Source of the DNA: Glossina fuscipes
Lineage: Eukaryota; Arthropoda; Insecta; Diptera; Glossinidae
DNA length: 64,000 bases
Assembly: GCF_014805625.2 (NCBI RefSeq)
Contig: NW_023998471.1
Location: 1,342,875-1,406,874 of the forward strand
Direction of reading: 5' to 3'
In this document: positions 35,201-46,259 of the stretch, in pieces
Numbering within the stretch: the first letter of the stretch is position 1
How the letters are laid out: every line of letters starts with the position of its first letter
Position numbers and translations under genes: made by a program
The notes under the pieces: model-generated
What the model saw: the letters and a program-made list of their open reading frames with translations, nothing else
Told to the model about the DNA's origin: nothing
The model's database searches: none

Positions 35201-37702
35201 AATTTTTTACCATATTTTGTACAAAATGGACCGATTTTCACTAAGAATTATTACAAATTATAGTTTTTATAGCATCGGTTATTCAGAAAATCGGGTTCGA
35301 AATTGGCGTTTCAGAAAATTACCCCAATAGAAATAAATCTTTCATCTCTCTCCTTCGCTCCCTCTCCTCCCACACTTCTTACCTAGTCTCAGCCTGTTAC
35401 AAACATAGGGGACATCTGCTGAGTAATTTGTGATAGCAAAAAAAAGAAACAAAACGTTGTCCAAATACCTCAAAAATGGCGACTCGTAGGCGGAAGACAA
35501 AAAACTCTCATGAAAAGACATCCGGACAAGCAAACTTAATCGATCGATGAAGAAAATGTGCGGCCACCTTATATGTACATCCATACAACTTAGCACATTC
35601 TCTATCATAAGTAGCATAGGGTATAAGGATGCGTCCTTCATAAATGGTTTAACATTGCACAGCACATTTTCAAGGGGTGCAGGACGAGTATAGCGCTTGT
35701 AAAAATGAAATATTGCTTATTCCAAATTAAATATGGATTTACGGAATTTGCATATACTTTGGAAAAGTTTATGTATAGGTGAAGTCCAATTAAAATTTTG
35801 CATTATTTGTACCGCGACCTTGGATTGCATAGTATTGCATTTTTATATTGACGTCATTGACTATAGTGGTTGATATGAAATAGTTTGCTTTGGGCTCAAT
35901 ATTATCCACTCTTTTTCTTGTGTCAAATTTTATATAATGTATACGTAATCTTAGCCGCATGCGTTATTAAAATGTTTCATCATGCTTTCAACCAAAGGAC
36001 CTTTATGCGAGGCATTAACCACTATTTGATCAAACAGTAAGTACAACTGGTCTATCAATTGGTGTAAATCAAAAATAATGAATAATCAGAGAAAGTTTTT
36101 ATCTTTTCAAGTCAATATTCAGTTGTTAATGAATACGATCTATTTGAGAGTCTGCAAAACGCAGTAAGCGACGAGTCCTTGGTAAATAAATACAGCTGGA
36201 CGAACTCCGTATCGGAAATTCTGCTTTCTTGGTCTCATAACAAATGGATTCCAATCGTAACTGTACAGCGGAATTATGATGCCAATAGCATTACTATACG
36301 TCAGAAATCGAAAAATATTGAATCCATTCATTACTTTTGGATACCTCTGAATTTCGCTTCGGCTTCGGATTATAATTTTGAGAGGACTACAGTCGATTAC
36401 TTTATGCCTCCCGTAAAAGAAATAACTTTAAATGCTTCCGATTTGAATATTATGCTCAGTAATGATGATTGGCTGATTGTAAATAAACAACAGACGGGTT
36501 TCTATCATGTCCTTTATGACGATGAAAACTTGATGAAAATCGTACAGGCATTGCAAGAAAATCATTTACTAATTCATGAACTAAATCGAGCGGACATTTT
36601 TCAAAATATACAACCTCGCATAGAACACTACGATATACAATCGGCTGAAGTGATCTTTGAATTGTTAAAATATTTGCATTATGAGGAGAGTTTGCTAGTT
36701 TGGAATTTTGCGACACCCATTGTCGATTTGCTTGGCCGCAATCTGTATGGTACAGCAACTCATGAATATTACGAGAAATTCATACGATATTTAGTTGCTC
36801 CAGTTTATAATCGATTATTTAACAAACCGACTATCGATGATGAGCTTACCGTTATGGAATTAACCACACAACAAAGTATATTGTCTTTGGCATGCGAATT
36901 CGATTTGCCTGAGTGCATAAAGCACACTCAACGTCTGGCCGAGGATCGTATATTTCGTAATGTTCAAGTAAACAGCAATTCATTTATGAGCGATGCAGTT
37001 ATTTGTGCCGGAATGCGTTATTTAAACGATAGTCAATTTGATGCAATTCTTGAGGTTCTTTCGAAATCCGCCTCTCAGGATTATTTGCTTTACGCCATAC
37101 CATGCACTCAAAATGAAAGGCATATGCAAAAGTATTTAAAATATTTAATCAGCGCCGATATCGTTAATATTAATATGAATATATCGGATTCACTTATAAA
37201 TATCTTCTATATGTTTAAATCGAATATGGCTGCCCGTCCAATTATATGGCGATTTATTGAACATCATTATAAATCACTTATCTCTGCGCCATTTTTCTTA
37301 GAAATGTTTAATCGTTTATCGGAATACGTTCACACCGAGCATTTCAAACAGGTAAACAAACGGTGAAGCTTTTATTTGTATGAAAAGCTAAATCTAAAAA
37401 TTTTCCCCACTCAGTACAGAGATTTGCATCAACAAATTACAATAGCATTGCGAGACTTTAATGATATGGAGAACAAAACGCTAATTGCTGCGGATTCATC
37501 TCGCATAGGACGGAAAGTTAAGACAACTGAATCTTTCTTGCAAAGATTTGGCACCGAAATCCATGAATGGCTGCAGCATAATCAATTTCCAGTTTTTTAT
37601 GCATCTATAGCGAAAAAGAACAAAGCCTCCAAACAGCATCCACGTATTCTTTGGATAGCCAGTAATTTATTTAAAACACTTTTTCATATGATTTTATTAT
37701 AA
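32201..37702 (+). CDS. M1-family zinc aminopeptidase N, tandem paralogue 1, seven exons
   Basis: Secreted or membrane-attached enzyme that removes N-terminal residues from peptides, typical of insect gut. Exons: 32201-32706, 33567-33725, 33795-34275, 34358-34517, 35955-36036, 36112-37351, 37415-37702; 2916 nt, 971 residues, in frame. A hydrophobic signal (residues ~1-22) starts the protein. The zinc motif HEIAH at 346-350 with E369 eighteen residues on is intact. The substrate motif is GAAMEN (310-315), so the G of the usual GAMEN is Ala. An ERAP1-like C-terminal domain follows, then a short hydrophobic end (FHMILL) that could be a weak GPI signal. The intron at 34518-35954 uses a weak donor (AAG|GTGCTT); without it the frame stops after KGA. 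A long intron, 32707-33566, follows exon 1. Possible midgut GATA sites lie upstream. Close tandem paralogue at 46260. Confidence 0.87.
34518..35954 (+). other. extra 1.4-kb intron of aminopeptidase 1
   Basis: Donor AAAAAG|GTGCTT is poor; acceptor ATCTTAG|CC is acceptable. It splits the SYQKGA-type segment. The two flanking exons (160 + 82 nt) sum to 242 nt, exactly the length of one exon in the paralogue. Antisense open frames inside (34695-34913, 35342-35665) show no domain. No transposon was recognised in it. Confidence 0.7.
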
Positions 37703-38900
37703 TATTGTTGATCAAATTTTAATATTAGTTATATACGTTGCATATATAGATATGTACATACAACATTCAACATTTATTTCTCTATAAAACTTTCTTATAT
37801 TGCTATCTATGCAGAGATAGAGTATCAAATATGGGACCTTTCAGCAAGAGATGTCTTTCCGTAATACTTCTAAACGATTTCCAGGTGCATTCGCTGATTA
37901 GAAGCCGGAATTACATAAGCAAATTCAATGATTTTCTATTCAAAATTATTCTCACTTTCGTTTGTCTGGACATAGAATAGAACTCCCTAAGTCAAAAGAA
38001 ATAAATGAAAAACATTTTCAGCCAAAATGAGCGATAGCTTGCTGCAGTTTTCGGGCTGATGAGGTGCATAGGACACACTTTCTTGATAATGCCGCTGGTT
38101 CAAAGTTTGCCGGGAATGCTGAGTGTTTTCTTTGTTCTAAAATTAATGCTACGGAGATGGGTGACCTGTTTTGTGAGCAGGTTCGTTACACCTGACACAT
38201 AGCTCGCAGAACAGTTCTTGTTCAAAGACCTGATATTCAGGTGATTTTTAGGGTAGTAAGGTAAGTATCTATGCCGACCTGTTGAGTCCGTGATCCGAAC
38301 TCTAAATTCCCTTTCTCGAGTTGAACAACTTTTTATCGACATCAACAACTTCAAAGAATTCCCGCATTTGTTCGGATGAACGAAAAAATCAGTTCAAGCG
38401 CTTTGTAACCTTCAGAAGACACAGCAGTGGGAGAAGTGAATCTGCAAGTGAAAGTGTTGCGAAAGTGTTGAAAGTGGAACGAAATAAATTTCCTTCAACA
38501 GGATCTCGGCGAGGAGCGTTTTTTTGCTTGCACTTTATTTTTAAAAGTATTGCGCTAATATTTAAGAAAGAGACTAATGATGAGTACATTAAGGAATATG
38601 TTGAACGACTTAGCTTGGCCGAGTCTTTTCCAAACGCTTTGTATCACTCATAATATCCAAGCCTTTTTAATAAAACAAATTAAGTTAATCAAAGAGAAAA
38701 TTGTGTTTTTTTAAAAAACTAAAGACTCTCTTCGTTTCGGGCTGTCCTTGCTGAGAACGAATTAAGGAAATCATTATTAATTTGTTAATATGTACATTAA
38801 TTTTTGGCGATACGATTTATTGAGTGATTCAAAACGAAATTTCGTTTTATTGGCCACAAAAAAGTCGATATCTTTATAGTGTGTAAATATTTTATCAAAC
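37703..38900. other. no gene recognised downstream of aminopeptidase 1
   Basis: Contains the 3' untranslated region of aminopeptidase 1 and an open frame at 38321-38653 (110 codons, plus, Ser/Arg/Lys-rich) with no recognised domain. A fragment just upstream (about 38056-38190) could be residual coding sequence of an old element, but I cannot name it. Confidence 0.4.
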
Positions 38901-38913
38901 ACAGTAGAATTTA

Positions 38914-39090
38914 TTATTATTATTATTATTATTAATTTCGCCAGAGAAATAAATTCTAAGACTAAACTCTTAAAGGCACTAGCATCTAAGGCTATCGGAT
39001 TTTATTAAAAACTCTACCGCACTTGAGATTCGAATCCACGACCATTGACTTGCTAGTCGAGATTCCTCTCCTTCGGCTACTCAGGCGCAT
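38914..39090 (-). mobile_element. tRNA-derived SINE, copy 2, with perfect 13-bp target-site duplication
   Basis: Minus-strand copy of the SINE at 17814. The head has A-box-like CCTGAGTAGCCG and B-box GATTCGAATCTC; the body contains CCTTAGATGCTAGTGCCTTT; the (ATA/AAT)n tail lies at about 38914-38935. The flanks are identical: acagtagaattta at 38901-38913 and 39091-39103, a clean target-site duplication. This fixes both ends and shows LINE-mediated insertion. Confidence 0.9.
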
Positions 39091-39344
39091 ACAGTAGAAT
39101 TTAATAAACTGACACTCTTAGCGATCTGACGAGTTATCTTTCGGCGATTTGCTGCAAAGTTTTTGCACTAGCTTTCTATCCAGTCGTCGCCTCCATATGT
39201 TAGATGTCAGTTTGTCTTTGTCTTTTATTTATTTATTTTTTTTAGCTCTGACGATTAAGTCTTCTTTTAACTTTTTTTTTAGTTAGAAAGTCAATCCGTT
39301 TTGGGACACACTTTAAAATGACGAATCAACTAAGCAACATATTA

Positions 39345-40610
39345 TTAGTTTCGGGAAAAAGAAATCCATTATTTTTATATGAACTTCAGGACTTTATTTA
39401 ACATGCTTCGGATTGTCCGATTTGGGTCAAATATGCACCGTTTTGTTGTACGATTTGTTGCCATTTTAAAGGTAACTTTAAAACGCCTCTCTCATAGAAG
39501 TCCTGGTCTCCATTTGCAAAAAACTCTAGTAGTCGATTTTCACAATCCTCCCTAGATTCCAATTTTTTATCATTAAAGAAATTTTGCAATGCAAGAAAAA
39601 GATGATAATCGCTTCGTGCCAAGTCCGGACTGTATGGCGGATGCATTAAAACTTCCCAACCAAGCTCCCGAAGTTTCTGGCGAGTCACTGTAGATGTGTG
39701 TGGCCTAGCGTTGTCCTGGTGGAACACGACACCTCTACTGTTGGCCAATTCTGGCCGTTTCTGGTCAATCGCCATCTTCAAACGGTCCAGTTATTGACAG
39801 TAGAGATCATAATTTAGCGTTTGGCCATATGGAAGCAACTCATAATAAATTATCCCCTTCCAGTCTCACCAAATGCATAGCAAAACCTTCCTGGCCGTTT
39901 GAGGTGCTTCACCGCTCTTTGACCACGATCGTTTTCGCACAGGGTTATCGTATGTGATCCATTTCTCATCTCCAGTCACCATCCGTTTAAGAAATGGGTC
40001 TATCTCATTCCGTTTGGCCAAGGCTTCGCAGATGGAAATTCGATCCATCATGTTTTTTTCTGTTAATTGGTGTGGCACCCAAACATCGAGCTTCTTTTTG
40101 AATCCAGCTTTGTGTAAATGGTTTAAAACTGTTTTATGGTCGATTTTTAGCTCCTGGGCGATGTTACGACTGCTAACATGCCGGTCAACTTCGATCATTT
40201 CTCTGATTTTATCGACATTTTCGACGACCGGCCTACCTGTGCGAGGTGCATCTTTAACATCAAAAATTCCTGAACGGAATCTACGAAACCAAAATTGCAC
40301 ATAATTGGCTGTTACAGTATCGGAACCATAAACACCATTCACAATTTTAGCCGCCTGGCTTGCACTTTCGCCTTTGTCAAAGAAAAACTGTAAAATGTAC
40401 CGAATTTTCTCTTTGTTCACTTCCATTTTTAACACGCTGTAACTCATAACTGAATGCACCAAACAAAAAACAGCAAAGATTTTTTTTTACTGCGAAATGT
40501 CACCTTTCCAACGATCATAAATCTGAAATTGTTTGATCGATACTTTACGAGAAATCTATCAGTGCAGCAATCTACCGAAAAAATAATGGATTTCTTTTTC
40601 CCCGAACTAA
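39345..40610 (-). mobile_element. full-length mariner (Tc1/mariner) transposon, inactive
   Basis: 1266 bp bounded by 32-bp terminal inverted repeats that differ at two bases (ttagtttcgggaaaaagaaa at 39345 and its reverse complement ttagttcggggaaaaagaaa ending at 40610). The TA target duplication is present on both sides (39343-39344, 40611-40612). The transposase lies on the minus strand, described separately. It sits ~240 bp from SINE copy 2. Both termini intact with a broken transposase means it could at most be moved by enzyme from another copy. Confidence 0.93.
39398..40427 (-). pseudogene. mariner transposase, two premature stops
   Basis: Cut-and-paste DNA transposase. The start is probably the ATG at 40427 (MEVNKEKIRYIL), since this is where the family begins. 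The N-terminal helix-turn-helix region includes VQFWFRRFRSGIFDVKDAPR and TGRPV. Catalytic triad D,D34D: VTGDEKW, HQDNARPH, and YSPDLARSDYH, with 34 residues between the second and third Asp. The usual Pro before SDYH is Arg. Two stops interrupt the frame: TGA at 39866-39868 in place of Trp and TAA at 39791-39793 in place of Gln. A short in-frame loss lies in GEAPQTARKV, where relatives I recall have several more residues. So the enzyme is dead, though recently enough to be readable end to end. Confidence 0.9.
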
Positions 40611-40612
40611 TA

Positions 40613-42256
40613 TTAATTTTTTTTCCATCCCCACTGGCTATGCTAAGTTTTCCTTTTTCATGTGCGGCGGCCAAAAATGGGACTCACTCAAATCGTATTC
40701 TCGATCCATAGTTGGTATTGGTCACGAGTAGTGATTACCTTCTCTTGTGTGCGAGCGAAAAAAGAGAGCATTCCCTTCGTTCGAGCTTTCACTTTTAACG
40801 AAAAATATGCTTTCATGAGCAACATATACGACGAAGCTATAAACCGTTTTATACTCTACATCACTTGTGGTCCAAAGCTATGTAATGTTTGTATGAATGT
40901 ATGCAAGATTCAGAAGAACTTAAGAAAGACCCAGCTTCTATTATATCCAAGCTTGTCAGGCCGTCCGTCCGTCTTGTTTTCATGTTTCCAACCTACAGAT
41001 CGCAATTTTTGAAATATTTTATTGAAACTTGGTTCTATGACTTATTAAGGCCCTAGGCCGAAATCTATTAAACTTGTTTTCGACTTTTTCCCATGAAACA
41101 TCTCAATTTGGAAATTCGTGAACTGAATAACTTCAGGACGACGTGCAATGCATTTAATAATGAGCCGGTCCCGCTATAATGTTTTCACTTATTTTTATTT
41201 ATTTGTTTATGTATATTTTTTATCTTTACAAAAATATATAGTTTCGAGGCAAATAGTCGATAATGAATAATCCGGCAGCTAATCCGACAGGTATATGACA
41301 TTAAAAACCTTTATATCTATCATAATAATTGGCTATCAGCTGAGGGTTATCCATTAACGGAAATTGTCTTTGAAAAGAAAGAGATATTCGCTAGACCTGG
41401 TGATTGATTACTACTTTTAATCGATGTATCAATTACAACATCAAAAAAATAACGTCCGCCTTGAAAACAAGTTTTCATTTTTTCGAAAATACATTAACAG
41501 TTCTCGTTCGCGAAACGCACGACATAGATACAAATAATATATAATATATTGATATATGTATATATATATGTGTTATGAATATTTGGAGTACCGTCGTAGT
41601 ACGTCGATTAATTAATGGAATTTATTTTAACTTTCGTATGTCGATGATTTATAAAATGATAATAAAACCGTTCAATTAAAGTTAATCAACGATTTTCGTT
41701 AGCGATAACGTGCAGACATTCGCCCAAAGTTAACTGCAAAACCTAATCTCTACCTCTTATCAAAGTAGAACTTTATCTGGGCGTGTATTAGCAATATACT
41801 GTGCTTGCAATCTAAATAGCTCTTAATAAATTAGTTCGGCACGATGTTCAATTTATTTCTTCCATAATCTACGAAACATTCAGCAAACCAGTTAAAAAGG
41901 AAATGTAGAAAGCGTAAGTATAAATGCTTAAGCTTTAAGTGAATTTTTGATACCTTTATTGATTACCTAATTAATCAGATCAGTGCAACTGGTCTAAGTT
42001 ACGTACACTTTATAGATCGCTTTGTGCAATGCAATAATAAATTGAGAAGAGAGTAATTTTTACTTTAGCATTTTAATTTTTTTCGTAATTTTTTCCCATT
42101 TCCTTAAAGCTTTCCGGTGATCTTGAATTGATCATTTTTGGGCTGTTTAAATGCTTTAGCTGGTTACGTTATTTTTACCTATCTTGATTTTAATTTTAGT
42201 GTAGAGAGAGATAGATATAGAGAAAGACAGAGATAAATAGATAGATAGATAGAGAA

Positions 42257-42289
<33 letters not shown>

Positions 42290-45200
42290 TAGAAAGGCAG
42301 TAATACGTAAATTTTTCCTGAATTGACATTTATATATATCACGCAGTACATGCTACGAAAACTTACCAAACTCGATCTGTAGATTATCGTATCACTTTGC
42401 AGTAAAATCGTGACATACAGCACCACAAAAGCAACTGAGGAAACTTTTCCACATAAATATCTAGAAAAGCAAAAAGTCAAAGAGCGAGTAAAAGCAGTAT
42501 AGTGGACCAAGACCTGGAAACAATAAATACCTGACACACCACTTCGCTTAATACAATTATTCTTAGAAGTCTTTTCAAACTAAGGTGTTCTAGAGGCAAG
42601 TGGTCGAATAATGGTCCAATGCGAACCATTTTCAATGCCATTCGTCCTTGAACAAATACACATACCATTGTACCAAGTTTCCTCAACATATCTCAAAAAG
42701 TTACGACCTGTATGTTGAGCACAAGCAGACAAGACATCCAGACGGGCGCAAGCAACGGACTTGCAATCTATAACAGAGAGTAATATCTTTAATTAATTCT
42801 TTTCAATTTATGATATATGTAATATGTAATCTTTGTTATATATTGTAAAAAACAAATGAAGGAAAATAGATTAAATGCTATCGAGAGTTATCGAGAGGAA
42901 GGAAAACTTTCGGGTTCCGCCATTTTAAATTACAGGCCAAAGGAGACCGTAGGTAGGGCAGGGTGTAGAACGGTCCATGGCAAAACATCAGTCCGTTCGG
43001 TAAGAAAGATTCCATAGTTCATTTGTCTTCATAAGGGCTTGTGCGCGTTGTATTTCTTGAGTATAACTCTCTGTGAAGGGTTTGTTGGATAAAAAGTAGA
43101 ACTGCCCCTATTACTACAGAAGTAGTCAGTTTTACTCTGACCTGTTGACCCTATTAACATAATATATTATTTCTGTTACATATCCTAAATCAATTTAGAA
43201 AGTGGGTAAATCGGTACAATAAAAGAGCGGGTCTATTTCAAATCCTTCTGGGTGTTGCATACATCCGGACCATTCATACCTACCTTTACACCATAAGCGG
43301 TGAAGGGTACAAAAAGTTTATGCCAAGAGGCAAACTCGACTACCTGTGTTAGTTTTTCCCGGGAAAGCAACGCTTTCTGCGGCAGAAGAGAAAATTCATC
43401 ATTCATTTGATTTCCAATTGCATTCACTTTGAATGAATTGTCGATTTCTTGAGTCGTTTCAAAATCAGAAAAATACATCAATTTAATGTGAATATTTAGT
43501 TAACATTATCTAATGGTAATTACCAGAATTTTTCACCCCAAACTGTTTATGCAAGCATTTAATGTGAATGGATAGGCTTAGAGTCAACGGAATTTGTGTG
43601 ATTAGTTTTGAAACTATAAATGTTGATAATATATATATGTTTATATGTAAAGTTTATTCTTGCCTATATACATATATAAATACATATATATGCTTACATA
43701 TCAACACGTTTCATATATATTTTCAAAATGTAAAAATTATTGTTAACAAATAAAATATTAGTCAATCAAATGGTGTTATCTTCAGTCATTAAATTCCGCC
43801 TGAACTTTAAGATAAGCTGCAGAATGAACCGTTATTATAAATAATACCTATCCAGCTGCACTAGTGCTCAGTAGATCAAAGGCGTTTTTAATAAACTCTT
43901 TTTTTGTGTATATACATATACATAGATATATAAAATCTTTCAGTCAAATTTATTCGTAATTAAAAAAGAAGAAGACAATTACAATACTTTTTAATTGTGT
44001 AAAACGATTGATTGTTCGTTCTGTAATATTAAAGAAATTAATTAGATTTAAAATTTAATAAATAAAGATAAAAAATGATATCGAACAGGTAAAGCTAACG
44101 CAATCACAAATAACGAAATAAGATTAAGAGAAGGAAAACTGAATATATATTTTTATCACGATTCCTGCAATACACGGCTAATAAATTCGCACCTTCGGTC
44201 TTTCTCAAAATATTGAATGTTAAGAAAAAAGTTTTATATATACATACATACACGTATATAGTTTTGAAAATAACGAGTAATTAATGGTTTATAATTAGAG
44301 ATATTAAACTGAAAATTTCGAAATAAGAAAGTGTAGACGAAAAGAAGAAGAAGAGGAAACGTGAATTTGGCATGCCGACAAGAAGGAGAAAAGGATACTT
44401 GAAGTGTAGGCGAGAAGAAAAAAGGGACACTTAAATTGACAGTGTAGACGAGGAGAAAAAAAAGGCACTTGGACACTCAAGGTACTTCAGCATGATGATG
44501 GACGTGGCATAATAAGCTCATGTTTGAATAATATTTTATTCACGCTTTTACTTCAAGTAAATTAAAGAAATTTCAACGGTTTATTTAAATTAAACTTTCA
44601 CTTTCTGAGCAAAGCGCAAACGCTACTCGCTCTGGCCTAACCTTTCTGACCATTGCTGTGTCTACATACATTTAAAAAAAAAAAAAAAAGTTTCAAAATG
44701 TAACTTTGCCTTAAGCCTTATTAAGATCGATCTTTCTAATAAGAAGATCGAGCTACTAGGTTTATTGAACGTTTTTCTATGCAACGTGGAGAGAATACCC
44801 TTACAGGCTTCTTTATTATATATTCCGGATTCGACCTTACTACTTTTGGGTAATAGTTCATAGACGAGGAAATTAATTCGTTCACTAGCTCTCCTATAGC
44901 GTGATTTTGATGATTAACTTTCCATTTGCAAAATTTTTTATGACTTACGTCAACCTAGTATATATTTCCAGCTTGCACTAAGCTATGCCCTCAACTATCT
45001 TATTTTTCTTTTGAGAATTTCTATCTGCAAATAAAGAGAGAGTTTTCCAATTGTCATCATAGCGTTTTTACTATTTTTCGATAGGATCGGAAGGCGAATT
45101 AACGAAAATTCTTGGCGTGTCTTCTCTTCACAGTTTGCTTGCGTGTCTTATTGGGTTGGAGCAGATTTTCAAAATATTGTGTTTTACGTAATATAGGATT

Positions 45201-45480
45201 CCGAACATGATATTATTATTTATAAAACAAAAGCGTTTCTGGGTCCTTTGCTATTTACGATGAATCACTTCCTCGTAATGTTTCTCAAGCGAATAATCGA
45301 TAATTGAGAAAATTCGAATAAAATTATTTGTAGACTTGGATGATCAGCACTTCTTTGCTGCTCTCCATCTTTTATGGGCATATACTAAATAGGCTAAAAT
45401 ATATTGAGCTTAATTATCGAGATCTTCTATTTTGAATTTCAACATTTAAAATTCACTTTACTTTCCCATTTGTCTACAGG
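40613..45480. other. no secure gene between the mariner and repeat A
   Basis: AT-rich sequence. Two minus-strand open frames (42477-42689, 43233-43481) have non-repetitive, gene-like composition but no domain that I recognise and no complete splice model. The open frame at 42196-42537 is partly microsatellite. Other open frames are chance. Confidence 0.4.
42201..42297. repeat. compound GA/GATA microsatellite
   Basis: Interrupted run of gagaga, gatagata and gagagaaag units over about 97 bp. Confidence 0.85.
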
Positions 45481-45483
45481 TTT

Positions 45484-46075
45484 TCATACCCATCACCTAC
45501 GGCTGGCCAATATACGTTTCAATGTCCAGAAGTTTCAGAGACTTAACCAAGTATATATTCTGAATCGACAAAAGTACGTCCGTCTGTCCATCTATGTAAT
45601 GTTTGCTATAATTCTCTCGGCCTCAGAAATCAAACTATCGATTTCATATTTTTAAAAGTATTGGAAATTTTTGCACGCAGGCTGGCGTTGAAAATGGGCC
45701 AAATAGGTCGAAGGAAGCGCTTACAGCGTTACGTCAGTTGATAAGGCCGCTATTTTTCGCTCATTACTCAAAAACTACAGCAGATAAAGGAACAAAAATT
45801 TTAACGCATGTTCTACTGGCGACACTGTAGTACCTCTACAAAAATCGGAAAAATTGACCACTCTCACCCAATATTATAGCGTCAAAACCTTTATAGCAGT
45901 TTCAAATTTTGAATGCACCTAACCATATCCGTCTGTTCATCAAGACCAAGATACATTTTGCGTCGCGCCCATCCAATATTATAGAGTATCAAAATTTACT
46001 TCCTTTCCTTTTTTTTTAGTTCATAATGGGTATAAAAGAGTCAGCCACGAACGAACATAATTTTCTTACTTGTTT
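45484..46075 (+). repeat. dispersed repeat family A, dimeric copy
   Basis: Begins ttcatacccatcacctacgg and ends with gggtataaaagagtcagcca and 'cttacttgttttt'. The start is close to an inverted copy of the end (CATACCCATCACC versus GGTGATGGGTATA in the 28.9-kb copy), a subterminal inverted repeat. Inside are two related halves, each with a 'ccgtctgt' segment and an 'acccaatattatag' or 'atccaatattatagag' segment (about 45867 and 45970). Non-coding; resembles short Helitron-derived fly repeats (DINE type), but that class is inferred. It lies ~190 bp upstream of aminopeptidase 2. Confidence 0.65.
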
Positions 46076-46141
46076 TTTTCCAATATGGCCAATCATTCAG
46101 GGGACAGAGGCTGACAGTTAGAAAGAAGTGAGAAAAGAGAA

Positions 46142-46163
46142 AGATAAAAATTGTAGTTTATCT
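46142..46163 (+). promoter_or_regulatory. two GATA-factor motifs upstream of aminopeptidase 2
   Basis: AGATAA (46142-46147) and TTATCT (46158-46163, inverted AGATAA) about 100-120 bp before the start codon, matching the arrangement upstream of aminopeptidase 1. Function is inferred only. Confidence 0.35.
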
Positions 46164-46259
46164 TGCCGTTTAACATAAAACTTAGTTTTAGGAAAGTGAA
46201 TATCATAATCATAGTTGGTCTAAAAAATATATCCATATTCGTTTTACGTCAAGAAATAA

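Noticed and set aside
38321..38653. 110-codon open frame considered as a retroelement gag remnant
   Set aside because: No CCHC knuckle, capsid motif or neighbouring pol sequence.
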